DNA of 64,000 bases from Aquabacterium sp. (GTDB lineage: Bacteria; Pseudomonadota; Gammaproteobacteria; Burkholderiales; Burkholderiaceae_C), in contig JARXAJ010000298.1 of assembly GCA_029865965.1 (NCBI GenBank), positions 36,884 to 100,883 of the forward strand. The letters are read 5' to 3'. This document shows, piece by piece, positions 45,606-54,515 of the stretch. Below the pieces are notes generated by a model. The model searched no databases, was not told where the DNA came from, and saw only the letters and a list, made by a program, of their open reading frames with translations. Both the position numbers and the translations under genes were made by a program. Within the stretch, counting starts at the first letter, position 1. Each line of letters opens with the position of its first letter.

Positions 45606-46304
45606 TCAAGCCGGCTGGTCATCGACCAGCACGCCTTTCTCCAGGTGCACGATGCGTCCCGCCCGGGCTGCGGCCTTGGGGTCGTGCGTCACCATCACGA
45701 TGGTCTTGCCCAGTTGCTGCACCAGCGCGTCCAGCAGGCCCAGCACTTCTTCGCCGGTGCTGCGGTCCAGGTCGCCGGTGGGCTCGTCGGCGACGATCAG
45801 TGCCGGGTCGGTCACCAGGGCGCGGGCGATGGCCACCCGCTGCTGCTGGCCGCCCGACAGCTCGTTGGGGTAGTGGTCGGCGCGGTCGTTCAGCCCCACC
45901 AGGTTCAGCACCTGGGCCACGCGCTGGTGCCGCTCCCGCGACGACAGGTCGGTCAGCAGCAACGGCAGTTCCACATTGTCGAAGGCGCTCAGCACCGGCA
46001 GCAGGTTGTAGAACTGGAAGATGAAGCCGACGTTGGCCGCGCGCCAGTCGGCCAGCGCGCCTTCGCCCAGGCGGGCGATGTCGACGCCGGCAATCTGGAT
46101 GCTGCCGCTGCTGGGCTTGTCGATGCCGGCAATCAGGTTCAACAGCGTGCTCTTGCCCGAGCCGCTGGGGCCCATCAGCGCGACGAACTCGCCCTGCATC
46201 ACGTCGAGCTCGATGTCCAGCAGCACGGGAATCGCCTGTCCGCCACGCACATAGCCCTTGCGCAGGTGGCTGATGCGGATGAGGGGGGGCTGGCCCGCTG
46301 TCAT
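45606..46304 (-). CDS. ABC transporter ATP-binding protein (LolD/MacB type)
   Basis: 232 residues. Walker A is [19 protein letters not shown], the signature [18 protein letters not shown], and Walker [20 protein letters not shown], with the switch histidine in [13 protein letters not shown]. It drives the two permeases downstream. Its ATG overlaps the adaptor gene's stop by 4 bases. Confidence 0.95.
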   Translation of the reverse strand: MTAGQPPLIRISHLRKGYVRGGQAIPVLLDIELDVMQGEFVALMGPSGSGKSTLLNLIAGIDKPSSGSIQIAGVDIARLGEGALADWRAANVGFIFQFYNLLPVLSAFDNVELPLLLTDLSSRERHQRVAQVLNLVGLNDRADHYPNELSGGQQQRVAIARALVTDPALIVADEPTGDLDRSTGEEVLGLLDALVQQLGKTIVMVTHDPKAAARAGRIVHLEKGVLVDDQPA

Positions 46305-47593
46305 TTCGCCGTGACCGTCACCAAGGCGCCAGCCGCCAGCTTGTCGCCCGGCGCCAGCACCACCCGATCGCCGGATTTCAGCGTGCTGCCGGTCACCTCC
46401 TGCAGGTCGCCGATCTGGCGGCCCAGCGTCACCGGCACCTGCTCCACCGTCTCGCCCGTCAGCCGAAAGACCACCGGCTTGCCATCACGCTGCGCCACCG
46501 CCTTGGGGTTCAGCGCGATCACCGGCTTCTGGTCGTCGGCGGTGGCCGGGCGCGACAGGAAGCTGACCTTGGCGCTCATCTCCGGCAGGATGCGGGCATC
46601 CAGCGCCTCGAAGCGGATCTTGGTCATCACCGTGGCCTTGGCCCGGTCGACCGTGGGCACGATGCGCGACACATTGCCGCGCAGGCGAAGCTCGGGTAGC
46701 GCATCCAGCGTGATCTCCACCGGCTGCTCGGGCTTGATCCGGGCCACGTTGCTCTCGCTGACATCGGCCTCCACCTCCAGCGTGCGCAGGTCGGCCATGG
46801 TCACCACTGCGCCCGACGTGCCGCTGGCGCTGGAGAACGGCGTGATCATGTCGCCCACGTTGGCGTTCTTCACCAGCACCACGCCGTCGAACGGCGCGCG
46901 GATCTCGGTGTTGGCCTGGTTTACCTGCTGCACCCGCACCTGGGCCTGGCTCTGGGCGATGCCGGCCTGGGCGGTGGTGATGGCCGCCTGCTGGGTGGCC
47001 AGCGCAGACCGCGCCACCGCCAGGCGGCGGTTGGCAGCGTCCACCGCCTGGGCCGAGATGAAGCCCTGGCCCTGCAGGGCCTGCTGGCGCTGCAGTTCCA
47101 CCTCGGCATTGGCCAGCTCGGCACGGGCCTGGCCCAGCGCGGCCTCGGCCTGGGCGCGCGCGGCCTGGGCCTGCGCCACGCCGGCCTGCGTGGCGGCGAT
47201 GGCAGCCTGCACGTCGCTGGCGTCCAGCCGGCCGATCAGGTCGCCCTGCTTGACCAGGCTGCCCTCGCGCACGTTCAGCTCGACCAGCCGGCCGGTGCCC
47301 TTGCTGGCCACCGCCGCGCGGCGCTGGGCCACCACATAGCCCGAGGCGGTGAGCTCGGCGTACTGCTGCGACGGATAGGCCGCCAGCACCGCAGTGGTCT
47401 GCACAGGCGTCTTGCGCGGCAGCAGCGCCAAGCCTGCGGCCGCGCCGACCACCGCCACACCCAGCACCCAGGGCCAGCGCCGCCGGCGGCGCTGCAGCGG
47501 CGCGGCGGTGCGGTCGATGCGCAGGGCAGCCTGGTTGAGCGCCGGGTTGGCAGGGTTGGGGGGGGTGGTGGGAAGAGCGGGCGCGTCGGCCAT
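46301..47593 (-). CDS. Periplasmic adaptor (membrane fusion) protein of an ABC exporter
   Basis: 430 residues from ATG 47593; the tracked start 47914 overlaps htpG. A proline-rich cytoplasmic start precedes one membrane helix (WPWVLGVAVVGAAAGLALLP). Then come the barrel-sandwich half (TASGYVVAQRRAAVASKGTG), a long coiled-coil hairpin rich in Ala/Gln (AAIAATQAGVAQAQAARAQA) and the barrel domain (ITLDALPELRLRGNVSRIVP). It resembles MacA/DevB. It is the first gene of the - strand exporter operon. A run of eight C on the coding strand encodes its PPN segment. Confidence 0.92.
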   Translation of the reverse strand: MADAPALPTTPPNPANPALNQAALRIDRTAAPLQRRRRRWPWVLGVAVVGAAAGLALLPRKTPVQTTAVLAAYPSQQYAELTASGYVVAQRRAAVASKGTGRLVELNVREGSLVKQGDLIGRLDASDVQAAIAATQAGVAQAQAARAQAEAALGQARAELANAEVELQRQQALQGQGFISAQAVDAANRRLAVARSALATQQAAITTAQAGIAQSQAQVRVQQVNQANTEIRAPFDGVVLVKNANVGDMITPFSSASGTSGAVVTMADLRTLEVEADVSESNVARIKPEQPVEITLDALPELRLRGNVSRIVPTVDRAKATVMTKIRFEALDARILPEMSAKVSFLSRPATADDQKPVIALNPKAVAQRDGKPVVFRLTGETVEQVPVTLGRQIGDLQEVTGSTLKSGDRVVLAPGDKLAAGALVTVTAK

Positions 47594-47779
47594 GGGCAGG
47601 GGGAGCAAGCAGGTGCAGGGTCTGGATGCGCCTGAGCATGCCATGGGCGGCCACCCGGGCCGCTGCCCGGGGTCATGGCCGGCGGCGCCGGCATGGGCGC
47701 GACTTGCCAGCGCCGCTGGCCCTTGAAACCGGGCGCCGCACCCCAAATTGCGATGCGCCAGGCGGCGGCGGGCGCCGCC

Positions 47780-47823
47780 GCCCACTTGCCGCCCAATTGC
47801 TGTCCAACTGCCGCCCAATTGCC
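47780..47823 (+). repeat. Four tandem 11-bp repeats upstream of htpG
   Basis: Units GCCCACTTGCC, GCCCAATTGCT, GTCCAACTGCC and GCCCAATTGCC follow each other without gaps; the consensus is GCCCAATTGCC. The period is one helical turn. The array ends 32 bases before the htpG ATG, in the divergent region shared with the exporter operon. It may be a set of regulator sites. Confidence 0.85.
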
Positions 47824-47855
47824 GAACTTTTGTCGAACAACACCGAGACCGATCC

Positions 47856-49748
47856 ATGACCAAGCAAACCCACGCCTTCCAGGCCGAAGTCAAGCAGATC
47901 CTGCACCTCGTCACCCACTCGCTCTACAGCAACAAGGAAATCTTCCTGCGTGAGCTGGTCAGCAACGCCAGCGACGCCTGCGACAAGCTGCGCTTCGAGG
48001 CGCTGGACAACAACGCGCTGTATGAAGACCAGCCCAACCTGGAAGTGCGGGTGTTGTTCGACGCCGACGCCAAGACCATCACCATCCGCGACAACGGCAT
48101 CGGCATGAGCGCCGAGGAAGCCGCGTCGCACCTGGGCACCATCGCCAAGAGCGGCACGCGGGAGTTCATGGCCAAGCTCGAGGGCGACCAGAAGAAGGAC
48201 GCCAACCTGATCGGCCAGTTCGGCGTGGGTTTCTACTCAGGCTTCATCGTGGCCGACCGCATCACCGTGGACACCCGCCGCGCCGGCGCGCCCGAGACCG
48301 ACGGCGTGCGCTGGTCCAGCGAGGGCACCGGCGACTACGAGCTGGAGACCATCACCCGCGCCACCCGCGGCACCGATGTGATCCTGCACCTGCGCGACGA
48401 AGAGAGCGAGTTCCTCAGCACCTGGAAGCTGAAGTCGATCATCAGCAAGTACAGCGACCACATCAGCCTGCCGATCCTGATGCAGAAGGAAGAGTGGGAC
48501 CAGGAGTCCAGCAAGCAGGTCAAGAACGATGACTGGGAGACGGTGAACAAGGCTGCCGCGCTGTGGGCGCGCAGCAAGAGCGACATCACCGACACCGAGT
48601 ACCAGGATTTCTACAAGCAGATCAGCTACGACCAGGAGCCGCCGCTGGCCTACACCCACAACCGGGTGGAAGGCCGCAGCGAGTACACCCAGCTGCTGTA
48701 TGTGCCGGCCAAGGCGCCGATGGACATGTGGAACCGCGACAAGCGCGGCGGTGTGAAGCTGTATGTCAAGCGCGTATTCATCATGGACGACGCCGAGGCG
48801 CTGATGCCGGTGTACCTGCGCTTCGTCAAGGGCGTGATCGACTCGGCCGACCTGCCGCTGAACGTCAGCCGCGAGCTGCTGCAGGAAAGCCGCGACGTCA
48901 AGGCCATCCGCGAGGGCAGCACCAAGCGTGTGCTGGGCATGCTGGAGAGCCTGGCCGACAGCGACGACGCGGACGAGCGTGCCAAGTACCTGAAGTTCTG
49001 GGGCGAGTTCGGCGCGGTGCTCAAGGAAGGCATCGGCGAAGACTTCGCCAACCGCGAACGCCTGGCCAAGCTGTTCCGCTTTGCCAGCACCCAGGCCGAT
49101 GAAGGCGTGTCCTTTGCCGACTACGTGGGCCGCATGAAGGACGGCCAGGAGCACATCTACATCATCACCGGTGACAGCCTGGCCGGCGCCAAGGCCAGCC
49201 CGCAGCTGGAGATCTTCAAGAAGAAGGGCATCGAGGTGCTGCTGCTCACCGACCGCGTCGACGAGTGGATGCTGAGCCACCTGTATGAATTCGAAGGCAA
49301 GCAGCTGCAGAGCGTGGCCAAGGGTGCGGTCGACCTGGACAAGCTGCTCGACGACGACGAGAAGAAGGCCGCCGAAGCCGTGGCCGAAGGCTTCAAGCCC
49401 ACGCTGGACAAGCTGAAGGCGGCGCTGGCCGACCGTGCCAAGGACGTGCGCGTCACCACCCGGCTGGTCGATTCACCCGCCTGCCTGGTGGCCGAAGAAG
49501 GCGACATGAGCGGCCACCTGGCCCGCATGCTCAAGCAGGCCGGCCAGGCGGCACCCAAGAGCCAGCCGATCCTGGAAGTGAACGCCGAGCATGCGCTGGT
49601 CAAGCGCATGGCGGGCCTGGCCGACGACGGCGACCGCTTCGACGACCTGGCCCACATCCTGTTCGACCAGGCGTTGCTGGCCGAGGGCGGCCAGCTGGAA
49701 GACCCGGCGGCCTATGTGGCGCGGGTGACCAAGCTGTTGAGCGCCTGA
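47856..49748 (+). CDS. htpG: Molecular chaperone HtpG (Hsp90)
   Basis: 630 residues from ATG 47856 (the longer tracked start is not supported). The N-terminal GHKL ATPase has [45 protein letters not shown] and [17 protein letters not shown]. The middle domain shows [20 protein letters not shown] with the catalytic arginine. The C-terminal dimer domain follows. It lacks the eukaryotic charged linker and the MEEVD tail, as expected. It is a cytosolic chaperone working with DnaK. It is preceded by the 11-bp repeat array. Confidence 0.98.
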   Translation: MTKQTHAFQAEVKQILHLVTHSLYSNKEIFLRELVSNASDACDKLRFEALDNNALYEDQPNLEVRVLFDADAKTITIRDNGIGMSAEEAASHLGTIAKSGTREFMAKLEGDQKKDANLIGQFGVGFYSGFIVADRITVDTRRAGAPETDGVRWSSEGTGDYELETITRATRGTDVILHLRDEESEFLSTWKLKSIISKYSDHISLPILMQKEEWDQESSKQVKNDDWETVNKAAALWARSKSDITDTEYQDFYKQISYDQEPPLAYTHNRVEGRSEYTQLLYVPAKAPMDMWNRDKRGGVKLYVKRVFIMDDAEALMPVYLRFVKGVIDSADLPLNVSRELLQESRDVKAIREGSTKRVLGMLESLADSDDADERAKYLKFWGEFGAVLKEGIGEDFANRERLAKLFRFASTQADEGVSFADYVGRMKDGQEHIYIITGDSLAGAKASPQLEIFKKKGIEVLLLTDRVDEWMLSHLYEFEGKQLQSVAKGAVDLDKLLDDDEKKAAEAVAEGFKPTLDKLKAALADRAKDVRVTTRLVDSPACLVAEEGDMSGHLARMLKQAGQAAPKSQPILEVNAEHALVKRMAGLADDGDRFDDLAHILFDQALLAEGGQLEDPAAYVARVTKLLSA

Positions 49749-49779
49749 GCACGGCCGGGCCGTTGGGCCTGGCGCGGGG

Positions 49780-50892
49780 TCAATCGGCCCAGTCCAGGTC
49801 CAGCGGTGGCTCGGCCATCGCCTCGATCTGCTCGCGCAGCTGCACCGTCTGCTGGCTCCAGTAGTTGGGCGTGCCGAACCACGGGAAGGCGGCGGGGAAG
49901 GCCGGGTCCGTCCAGCGTTCTGCCAGCCAGGCGCTGTGGTGCACCATGCGCAAGGTGCGCAGCGGCTCGATCAGGGCCAGCTCGCGCAGGTCGAACCGGC
50001 GGAACTGGCGGTACCCCTGCAGCACAGCGGCTAGCTGGCTGCGCATCGCCTCCCGGCTGCCCGACAGCAGCATCCACAGGTCTTGCACCGCCGGGCCGGT
50101 GGCGGCGTCGTCCAGGTCGACGATGTGCGGCCCGCCGGCGTCTCCTTCGTCCCGCCACAGGATGTTGCCCGGGTGGCAGTCGCCATGCAGGCGCAGCATG
50201 CTGGCAGGCACCGCGGCCATGGCCGCATCCACCATGGCCAGCGCCTGCTGGCAGGTGCTGCGCCAGGCACCCAGCTGGGCCGGGCCGATGCAGTCTTGCG
50301 CCAGCAGCCGAGCCAGGGCCTGGTGGCCGAAGGTGTCGGCGTCCAGCCGGCGGCGGTGCACAAACGGCTGCTGCGCGCCCACCGCATGCAGCCGGCCGAT
50401 GAAGCGGCCCAGCCAGCGTAGGGTGTCGGGTTGGTCCAGCTCAGGGCCATGGCCGGCGCGGCGCGGGTACACCGCCAGGCGGAACGGCTGGCCGCCGATG
50501 TCGGCAAACGCCAGCGTGGCGCCCGCCCCGTTGCCGGCAGGATCTCCCGAAAGAGGCAGTGGTGCAACCACCGGCACCTCGGCGCCGTGCAGTTCGGCGG
50601 CAAAGGCGTGCTCCTCGGCGATCTGGGCGTCGGTCCAGCGGCCCGGGCGGTAGAACTTGGCCACCACCGCACCGCCGTCTTCCAGCATCACCTGGAACAC
50701 CCGGTTCTCATAACTGTTGAGCTGCAGCAGCCGCCCGTCGCCGCGCTGGCCCACGGCGTCCAGCGCGTCCAGCACGGCCTGCGGTGTCAGATGGTCGAAG
50801 GGGTGGCCGCTGGCGGCAGCCGATGCGCCGCCGGTGCCGATGCCGGGCTCAGTGCTTGAAGGGCTGCTGCTGCCGGGGTGGTGCGGGGTCAT
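49780..50892 (-). CDS. srkA: Stress-response kinase SrkA/YihE-like
   Basis: 370 residues from ATG 50892, overlapping the end of the upstream gene by 44 bases. It begins FDHLTPQAVLDALDAVGQRG, a known opening of the YihE family. The APH/choline-kinase-like fold shows NSYENRVFQVMLEDGGAVVA, the lysine in VAKFYRPGRW, the catalytic loop LRLHGDCHPGNILWRDEG and the metal site HIVDLDDAATGPAVQDLWM. In E. coli it counters programmed death after stress. It converges with htpG. Confidence 0.93.
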   Translation of the reverse strand: MTPHHPGSSSPSSTEPGIGTGGASAAASGHPFDHLTPQAVLDALDAVGQRGDGRLLQLNSYENRVFQVMLEDGGAVVAKFYRPGRWTDAQIAEEHAFAAELHGAEVPVVAPLPLSGDPAGNGAGATLAFADIGGQPFRLAVYPRRAGHGPELDQPDTLRWLGRFIGRLHAVGAQQPFVHRRRLDADTFGHQALARLLAQDCIGPAQLGAWRSTCQQALAMVDAAMAAVPASMLRLHGDCHPGNILWRDEGDAGGPHIVDLDDAATGPAVQDLWMLLSGSREAMRSQLAAVLQGYRQFRRFDLRELALIEPLRTLRMVHHSAWLAERWTDPAFPAAFPWFGTPNYWSQQTVQLREQIEAMAEPPLDLDWAD

Positions 50893-51652
50893 CCACCACC
50901 ATACCAGCCGGCACCAGGTCGGCTTCGGCCATGGCGCGCACGTCGTGCATATCGCGGGCTTCATGCGTCTCACGCCACTCGCCAGGGCCCGAGTCCAGCT
51001 CGCGACGCGCGCCTGAGGAAAAGAACGAGTCGTGGAAGCTCATCGAGTCTTGCCAGAGCGTGCTGCGCTCACGCCGGCGCGAGGAGCCCGCCGCCCCGGG
51101 CGCCGCCCCCGGCATCGATGCCGCGCCCTGCGCCGGCTGCGGCCCGCGTGAGGCGTTGTTGCCCATCGGCACCAGCAGCTGCAGTTCGGGGATCGACGGC
51201 AGGTGGTCGGCCGGGCATCGCAGGTAGCGCACCCGGCAGGCCGCCAGCACCGCCTGCTTGATGCGGGTGGACCGGCCCGGCGGGCCGCCGCGGTCGTAGC
51301 TCAGGTCGATGGCTGCCAGCACCCGCCCGTTGGCGCTGCAGACTGCAAATGCAACATGGTTGGCGCCCAGCAGATCGAACCAGTAGCGCACCGCCTTCGG
51401 ATCAGCCGGCTGGCAGAAGCGCACCAGCGGCAACTTGGCCAGCACCGTGTGGTGGGGCAGGGCGTCGCGCAGCTGGCGGTACACCCGGCGTTCGTCGGCG
51501 GTGAACACCGGCCGTGGCAGCAGGTCCCATTCCACCGGCAACTGCGGCGGGCCCGCCGGCCGGCGCAAGGCCTGCAGCAGCCACAACACAGTCAGCGTGG
51601 CGAGAACCGCCAGCGCCGCAGTGGCAATGAACCAGGGAAGGTACTGCTGCAT
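50849..51652 (-). CDS. Membrane-anchored DUF2726-like protein
   Basis: 267 residues from ATG 51652. One N-terminal helix (FIATAALAVLATLTVLWLLQ) anchors the protein. A soluble domain runs from about residue 45 to 160: LPRPVFTADERRVYRQLRDA, ANHVAFAVCSANGRVLAAID and RVRYLRCPADHLPSIPELQL. This pattern fits DUF2726, a nuclease-fold-like domain of unknown activity. The C-terminal 100 residues are low-complexity and charged. It precedes the kinase gene in the same direction. Confidence 0.75.
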   Translation of the reverse strand: MQQYLPWFIATAALAVLATLTVLWLLQALRRPAGPPQLPVEWDLLPRPVFTADERRVYRQLRDALPHHTVLAKLPLVRFCQPADPKAVRYWFDLLGANHVAFAVCSANGRVLAAIDLSYDRGGPPGRSTRIKQAVLAACRVRYLRCPADHLPSIPELQLLVPMGNNASRGPQPAQGAASMPGAAPGAAGSSRRRERSTLWQDSMSFHDSFFSSGARRELDSGPGEWRETHEARDMHDVRAMAEADLVPAGMVVDDPAPPRQQQPFKH

Positions 51653-51832
51653 GGAGCCTGCGGACAGGTTGGAGTGCGGCGGGGCTGCAGATACAACCCA
51701 TTGCAAAAGGCGAAAAAAGCGTGAATCCGATAGTACATGTCCGCAGCGGCGGTTCAGCACCACTGTTCGGGTGGTTCAGGGCCTGGTGTGGCCCGCAATT
51801 CGGGGGCCGGGCTGGCGGACGGCGGGCGGCCG

Positions 51833-53026
51833 TCAGCGCGGCCAGAGCGCCCAGGCCTGCAGCGGCTGCTTCATGCGGCCGGCCTGCTGCTCGGCCACCA
51901 GGCCCGGGCCCCAGAAGTAGTCGATGCGCACCGCACCGGTGATGGCGCTGCCGGTGTCCTGGGCCATCACCAGGCGGCGCAGCGGTGTCGATGTCATCGG
52001 CTCGGTGGTGCTAATCCACAGCGGCGTGCCGTAAGGCACGGCCAGCGGGTCGACCGCCACGGACCGGCCGGCGGTCAGCGGCACGCCCTGGGCGCCGCGC
52101 GGACCCGCGCCGTCGTCGGGCAGCGGTTCTTCCCTGAAGAACACCACCCGCGGGTTGGCCCACATCATCTGCTGCAGCCGCGCCGCACCTGCCTGCTGCC
52201 CCCATTGGCGGATGGCCGGCCAGCTGGCGCCGTCGGGCCGCAGTTCGCCCTGGTCGATCAGCCAGCGGCCCACCGACCGGTAAGGCTGGTCGTTGTGTCC
52301 GGCAAAGGCCAGGCGCACCGTCTGCACGCTGCCGTCGGGCTCGGTGATGCGCAGCTGGCCCGAGCCCTGGATCTGCAGCACCAGCGCATCCAGCGGGCTG
52401 GCCACCCAGGCGATGGCCTGCCCGCGCACGGCCGCCTGGGCGGCGGGCAGGGTGTCGATCTGCTGCCGGGTGAACCAGGGCTTGCGCTGCGCCAGGTCGG
52501 CGGGCGGGCGGTGCAGGGGTACGGCAAAGCCGGGCTGCGGCGTGCGGGTGGCAGCCACCAGGGGCTCGAAGTAGCCGGTGGCCAGGCCGTCGGCATTGCC
52601 GTCCAGCGACTCCAGCCGGTAGGGCTGCAGTTCACGCTGCAGGAACTGCCAGGCAAAACTGTCGTCGGGCGGGTTGAAGGCCAGCGCGCGGGCGCACATT
52701 GCGGCCCAGCCTGGCGCGGGCCGGGCGCAGCCGGCGCGCAGGGCCGGCCACAACGCGCTGGGCTGGTCGCCGGCCAGGCCGGGCAGGCTGGTCCAGTCCA
52801 CCGGCACCCAGCGTGCTCTTGGGCGCAAAAGCGGTTCGCGCAAGGCCTGCAGCGGGGCATCGGGCTGTGCAGCCGGGGCGGCGGGCGGGTTGTCAGCCGG
52901 CAGAGGCTGAGGCTGCGATTGGGTTTGCGCCGGCCGGGGTTGCAGCGGCGGTGCCGCGCAACCAAGCACCAGCCACGACACCAGCACGGCCAACAGGGCC
53001 TGGCCGCCCCGGGATAATCCAGCCAT
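51833..53026 (-). CDS. mltA: Membrane-bound lytic murein transglycosylase A
   Basis: 397 residues from ATG 53026. A lipoprotein signal ends at the lipobox LVLGC (about residue 23), and a Pro/Gln-rich linker follows. The MltA domain has LATGYFEPLVAATRTPQPGF and VASPLDALVLQIQGSGQLRI. The 3D/double-psi barrel has GRSVAVDPLAVPYGTPLWI and MAQDTGSAITGAVRIDYFWG, with the catalytic aspartate in the latter. It cleaves peptidoglycan glycan strands to 1,6-anhydro ends from the outer membrane. Its start codon overlaps the start codon of a small + strand ORF. Confidence 0.94.
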   Translation of the reverse strand: MAGLSRGGQALLAVLVSWLVLGCAAPPLQPRPAQTQSQPQPLPADNPPAAPAAQPDAPLQALREPLLRPRARWVPVDWTSLPGLAGDQPSALWPALRAGCARPAPGWAAMCARALAFNPPDDSFAWQFLQRELQPYRLESLDGNADGLATGYFEPLVAATRTPQPGFAVPLHRPPADLAQRKPWFTRQQIDTLPAAQAAVRGQAIAWVASPLDALVLQIQGSGQLRITEPDGSVQTVRLAFAGHNDQPYRSVGRWLIDQGELRPDGASWPAIRQWGQQAGAARLQQMMWANPRVVFFREEPLPDDGAGPRGAQGVPLTAGRSVAVDPLAVPYGTPLWISTTEPMTSTPLRRLVMAQDTGSAITGAVRIDYFWGPGLVAEQQAGRMKQPLQAWALWPR

Positions 53027-53168
53027 GTGGTTGTTGATCCTGGAGGCGCTGGGCGCCGGTTTGATTCTGGTGGGCATCGTCTGGTGGACGATGTTTTCGG
53101 GCCGCGGTGGGGGTGAGCGGCACGGCGACCGGCCAGAGCCCCCGCCCGACGACCCGCCGCCGCGCTGA
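53025..53168 (+). CDS. Small single-helix membrane protein (47 residues), hypothetical
   Basis: This ORF is below the track's size limit. It reads MWLLILEALGAGLILVGIVW, then WTMFSGR, and ends in a Gly/Arg/Pro-rich polar tail with PPPDDPPPR before TGA at 53166. The clean hydrophobic helix of about 20 residues followed by WTMFSGR is what a real small membrane protein looks like. The start ATG lies in the same CATG as the mltA start on the other strand. I have no way to test expression; it could be chance. Confidence 0.5.
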   Translation: MWLLILEALGAGLILVGIVWWTMFSGRGGGERHGDRPEPPPDDPPPR

Positions 53169-53237
53169 GTGCTGCAAGTCATTGGTGCCCCCCATGCAGC
53201 GCCCGATTGAATCCGCGCATGGGACGGCCAGGCGGGC

Positions 53238-54515
53238 TCACGGCAACAGCCCCGCCGCCGCCAGCCGGTCGCGGGCCCGGTCGGCGCTGCCGCGTGGCAC
53301 CCGGCCGGTGAGGGCCAGGGCTGCGCCGCTGGCGGCCATGCGGGAAAACAGGCTGCGCACCGCGTCGGCATCCACCGCGTCCATGCGGGCCAGCCAGTCG
53401 GCGCGCTGGCGCAGCCGGCCCAGCACCAGCGCGTCCAGAGCGGCTTCTTCCAGTCGGCGGCCGGGTTTTTCCAGCCCGCGCAGGCGGCGCACCCGGATCT
53501 GGTTCTTGGCACGCGCCAGGTCGTCGGCCGCCACCTGGCTGGCCTGGTCGGCCAGCAGACCGCCCAGCGCGTCCATGCAGTCGTCGAGCTGGGCCGGGCT
53601 GGTGCTGGCTTCGATGATGAACTGGCCGGCGCTGTCGATCAGGTCGGCCGAACAGGCGGCGAAGTAGACCAGGCCGCGCTGCTCGCGCAGCTGGTCCATC
53701 AGCGGCGAGCTCATGCCCTCGCCCAGCAGCGCGGCAGCCACCGCGGCGGTGGGGTCGTCGGCCTGCATCGGCGCCACCGGAAAGCCCAGCACCAGGTGGG
53801 TCTGGCTGCTGCCGGTCATGGCGCGCTGGCGCACGCCGCCCAGCCAGGGCGGTGCCGCCAGGCCATTGGGCAAGCCGGTGGGCATGCTGCCGAAGGCGTC
53901 TTCGGCCTCGCGCAGCAACAACCCGGCAGCCACCGGGCCCGCCACCGCCACCACGGTGTTGGCGCCGGTGTAGTGCTGCGCCACATGGTCGACCAGGTCG
54001 GCGCGGCGCAAGCGCTCGATGTTGGCGCGCGTGCCGATCACCGGCTGGGCCAGCGGGTGCAGGCCCCAGGCGGCGCGGTCGAACAGCTTGAAGGCGGTGG
54101 ACATCGGATCGTCCTCGTCTTCGGTGTATTCATGCAGCAGCACCGAGCGCTCGCGTTCGAACTCGGCCTCGGGGAAGGTGGCGTGGCGCACGATGTCGGC
54201 CAGCATGCGCAGCAGGCGCGGCGCATGGGCAGCCAGGCCGCGCATGTGGAAGGCGGTGTGGTCCTTGTCGGTGTGGGCGTTGACCTCGGCGCCCAGGCGC
54301 TCGGCGTCCAGGTTGATCTGACGCGCATCGCGCACGGCCGTGCCCTTGAAGGCCATGTGCTCGATGACATGGCCGATGCCGTTGCGGCTGCGCCGCTCAT
54401 GCCCGCTGCCGCAGCGCACGAACACGCTGACGCTGCAGGTCTGCAGCTGCGGCAGGTGCAGCAGCACCACGCGCACGCCGTTGGCCAGCGTGTGCAGGCT
54501 GGTGTCGGTTGTCAT
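53238..54515 (-). CDS. M16 family zinc metallopeptidase
   Basis: 425 residues from ATG 54515, which overlaps the stop of the upstream gene (ATGA). The inverted zinc motif HVIEHMAFKG (HxxEH) is at about residues 49-58, with the downstream glutamate in EVNAHTDKDHTAF/LHEYTEDEDDP. The second half has LREQRGLVYFAACSADLIDS, the conserved R/Y region of the substrate pocket. It is about the length of the single-chain processing-peptidase type. No signal peptide is visible, so it is probably cytoplasmic. Confidence 0.93.
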   Translation of the reverse strand: MTTDTSLHTLANGVRVVLLHLPQLQTCSVSVFVRCGSGHERRSRNGIGHVIEHMAFKGTAVRDARQINLDAERLGAEVNAHTDKDHTAFHMRGLAAHAPRLLRMLADIVRHATFPEAEFERERSVLLHEYTEDEDDPMSTAFKLFDRAAWGLHPLAQPVIGTRANIERLRRADLVDHVAQHYTGANTVVAVAGPVAAGLLLREAEDAFGSMPTGLPNGLAAPPWLGGVRQRAMTGSSQTHLVLGFPVAPMQADDPTAAVAAALLGEGMSSPLMDQLREQRGLVYFAACSADLIDSAGQFIIEASTSPAQLDDCMDALGGLLADQASQVAADDLARAKNQIRVRRLRGLEKPGRRLEEAALDALVLGRLRQRADWLARMDAVDADAVRSLFSRMAASGAALALTGRVPRGSADRARDRLAAAGLLP

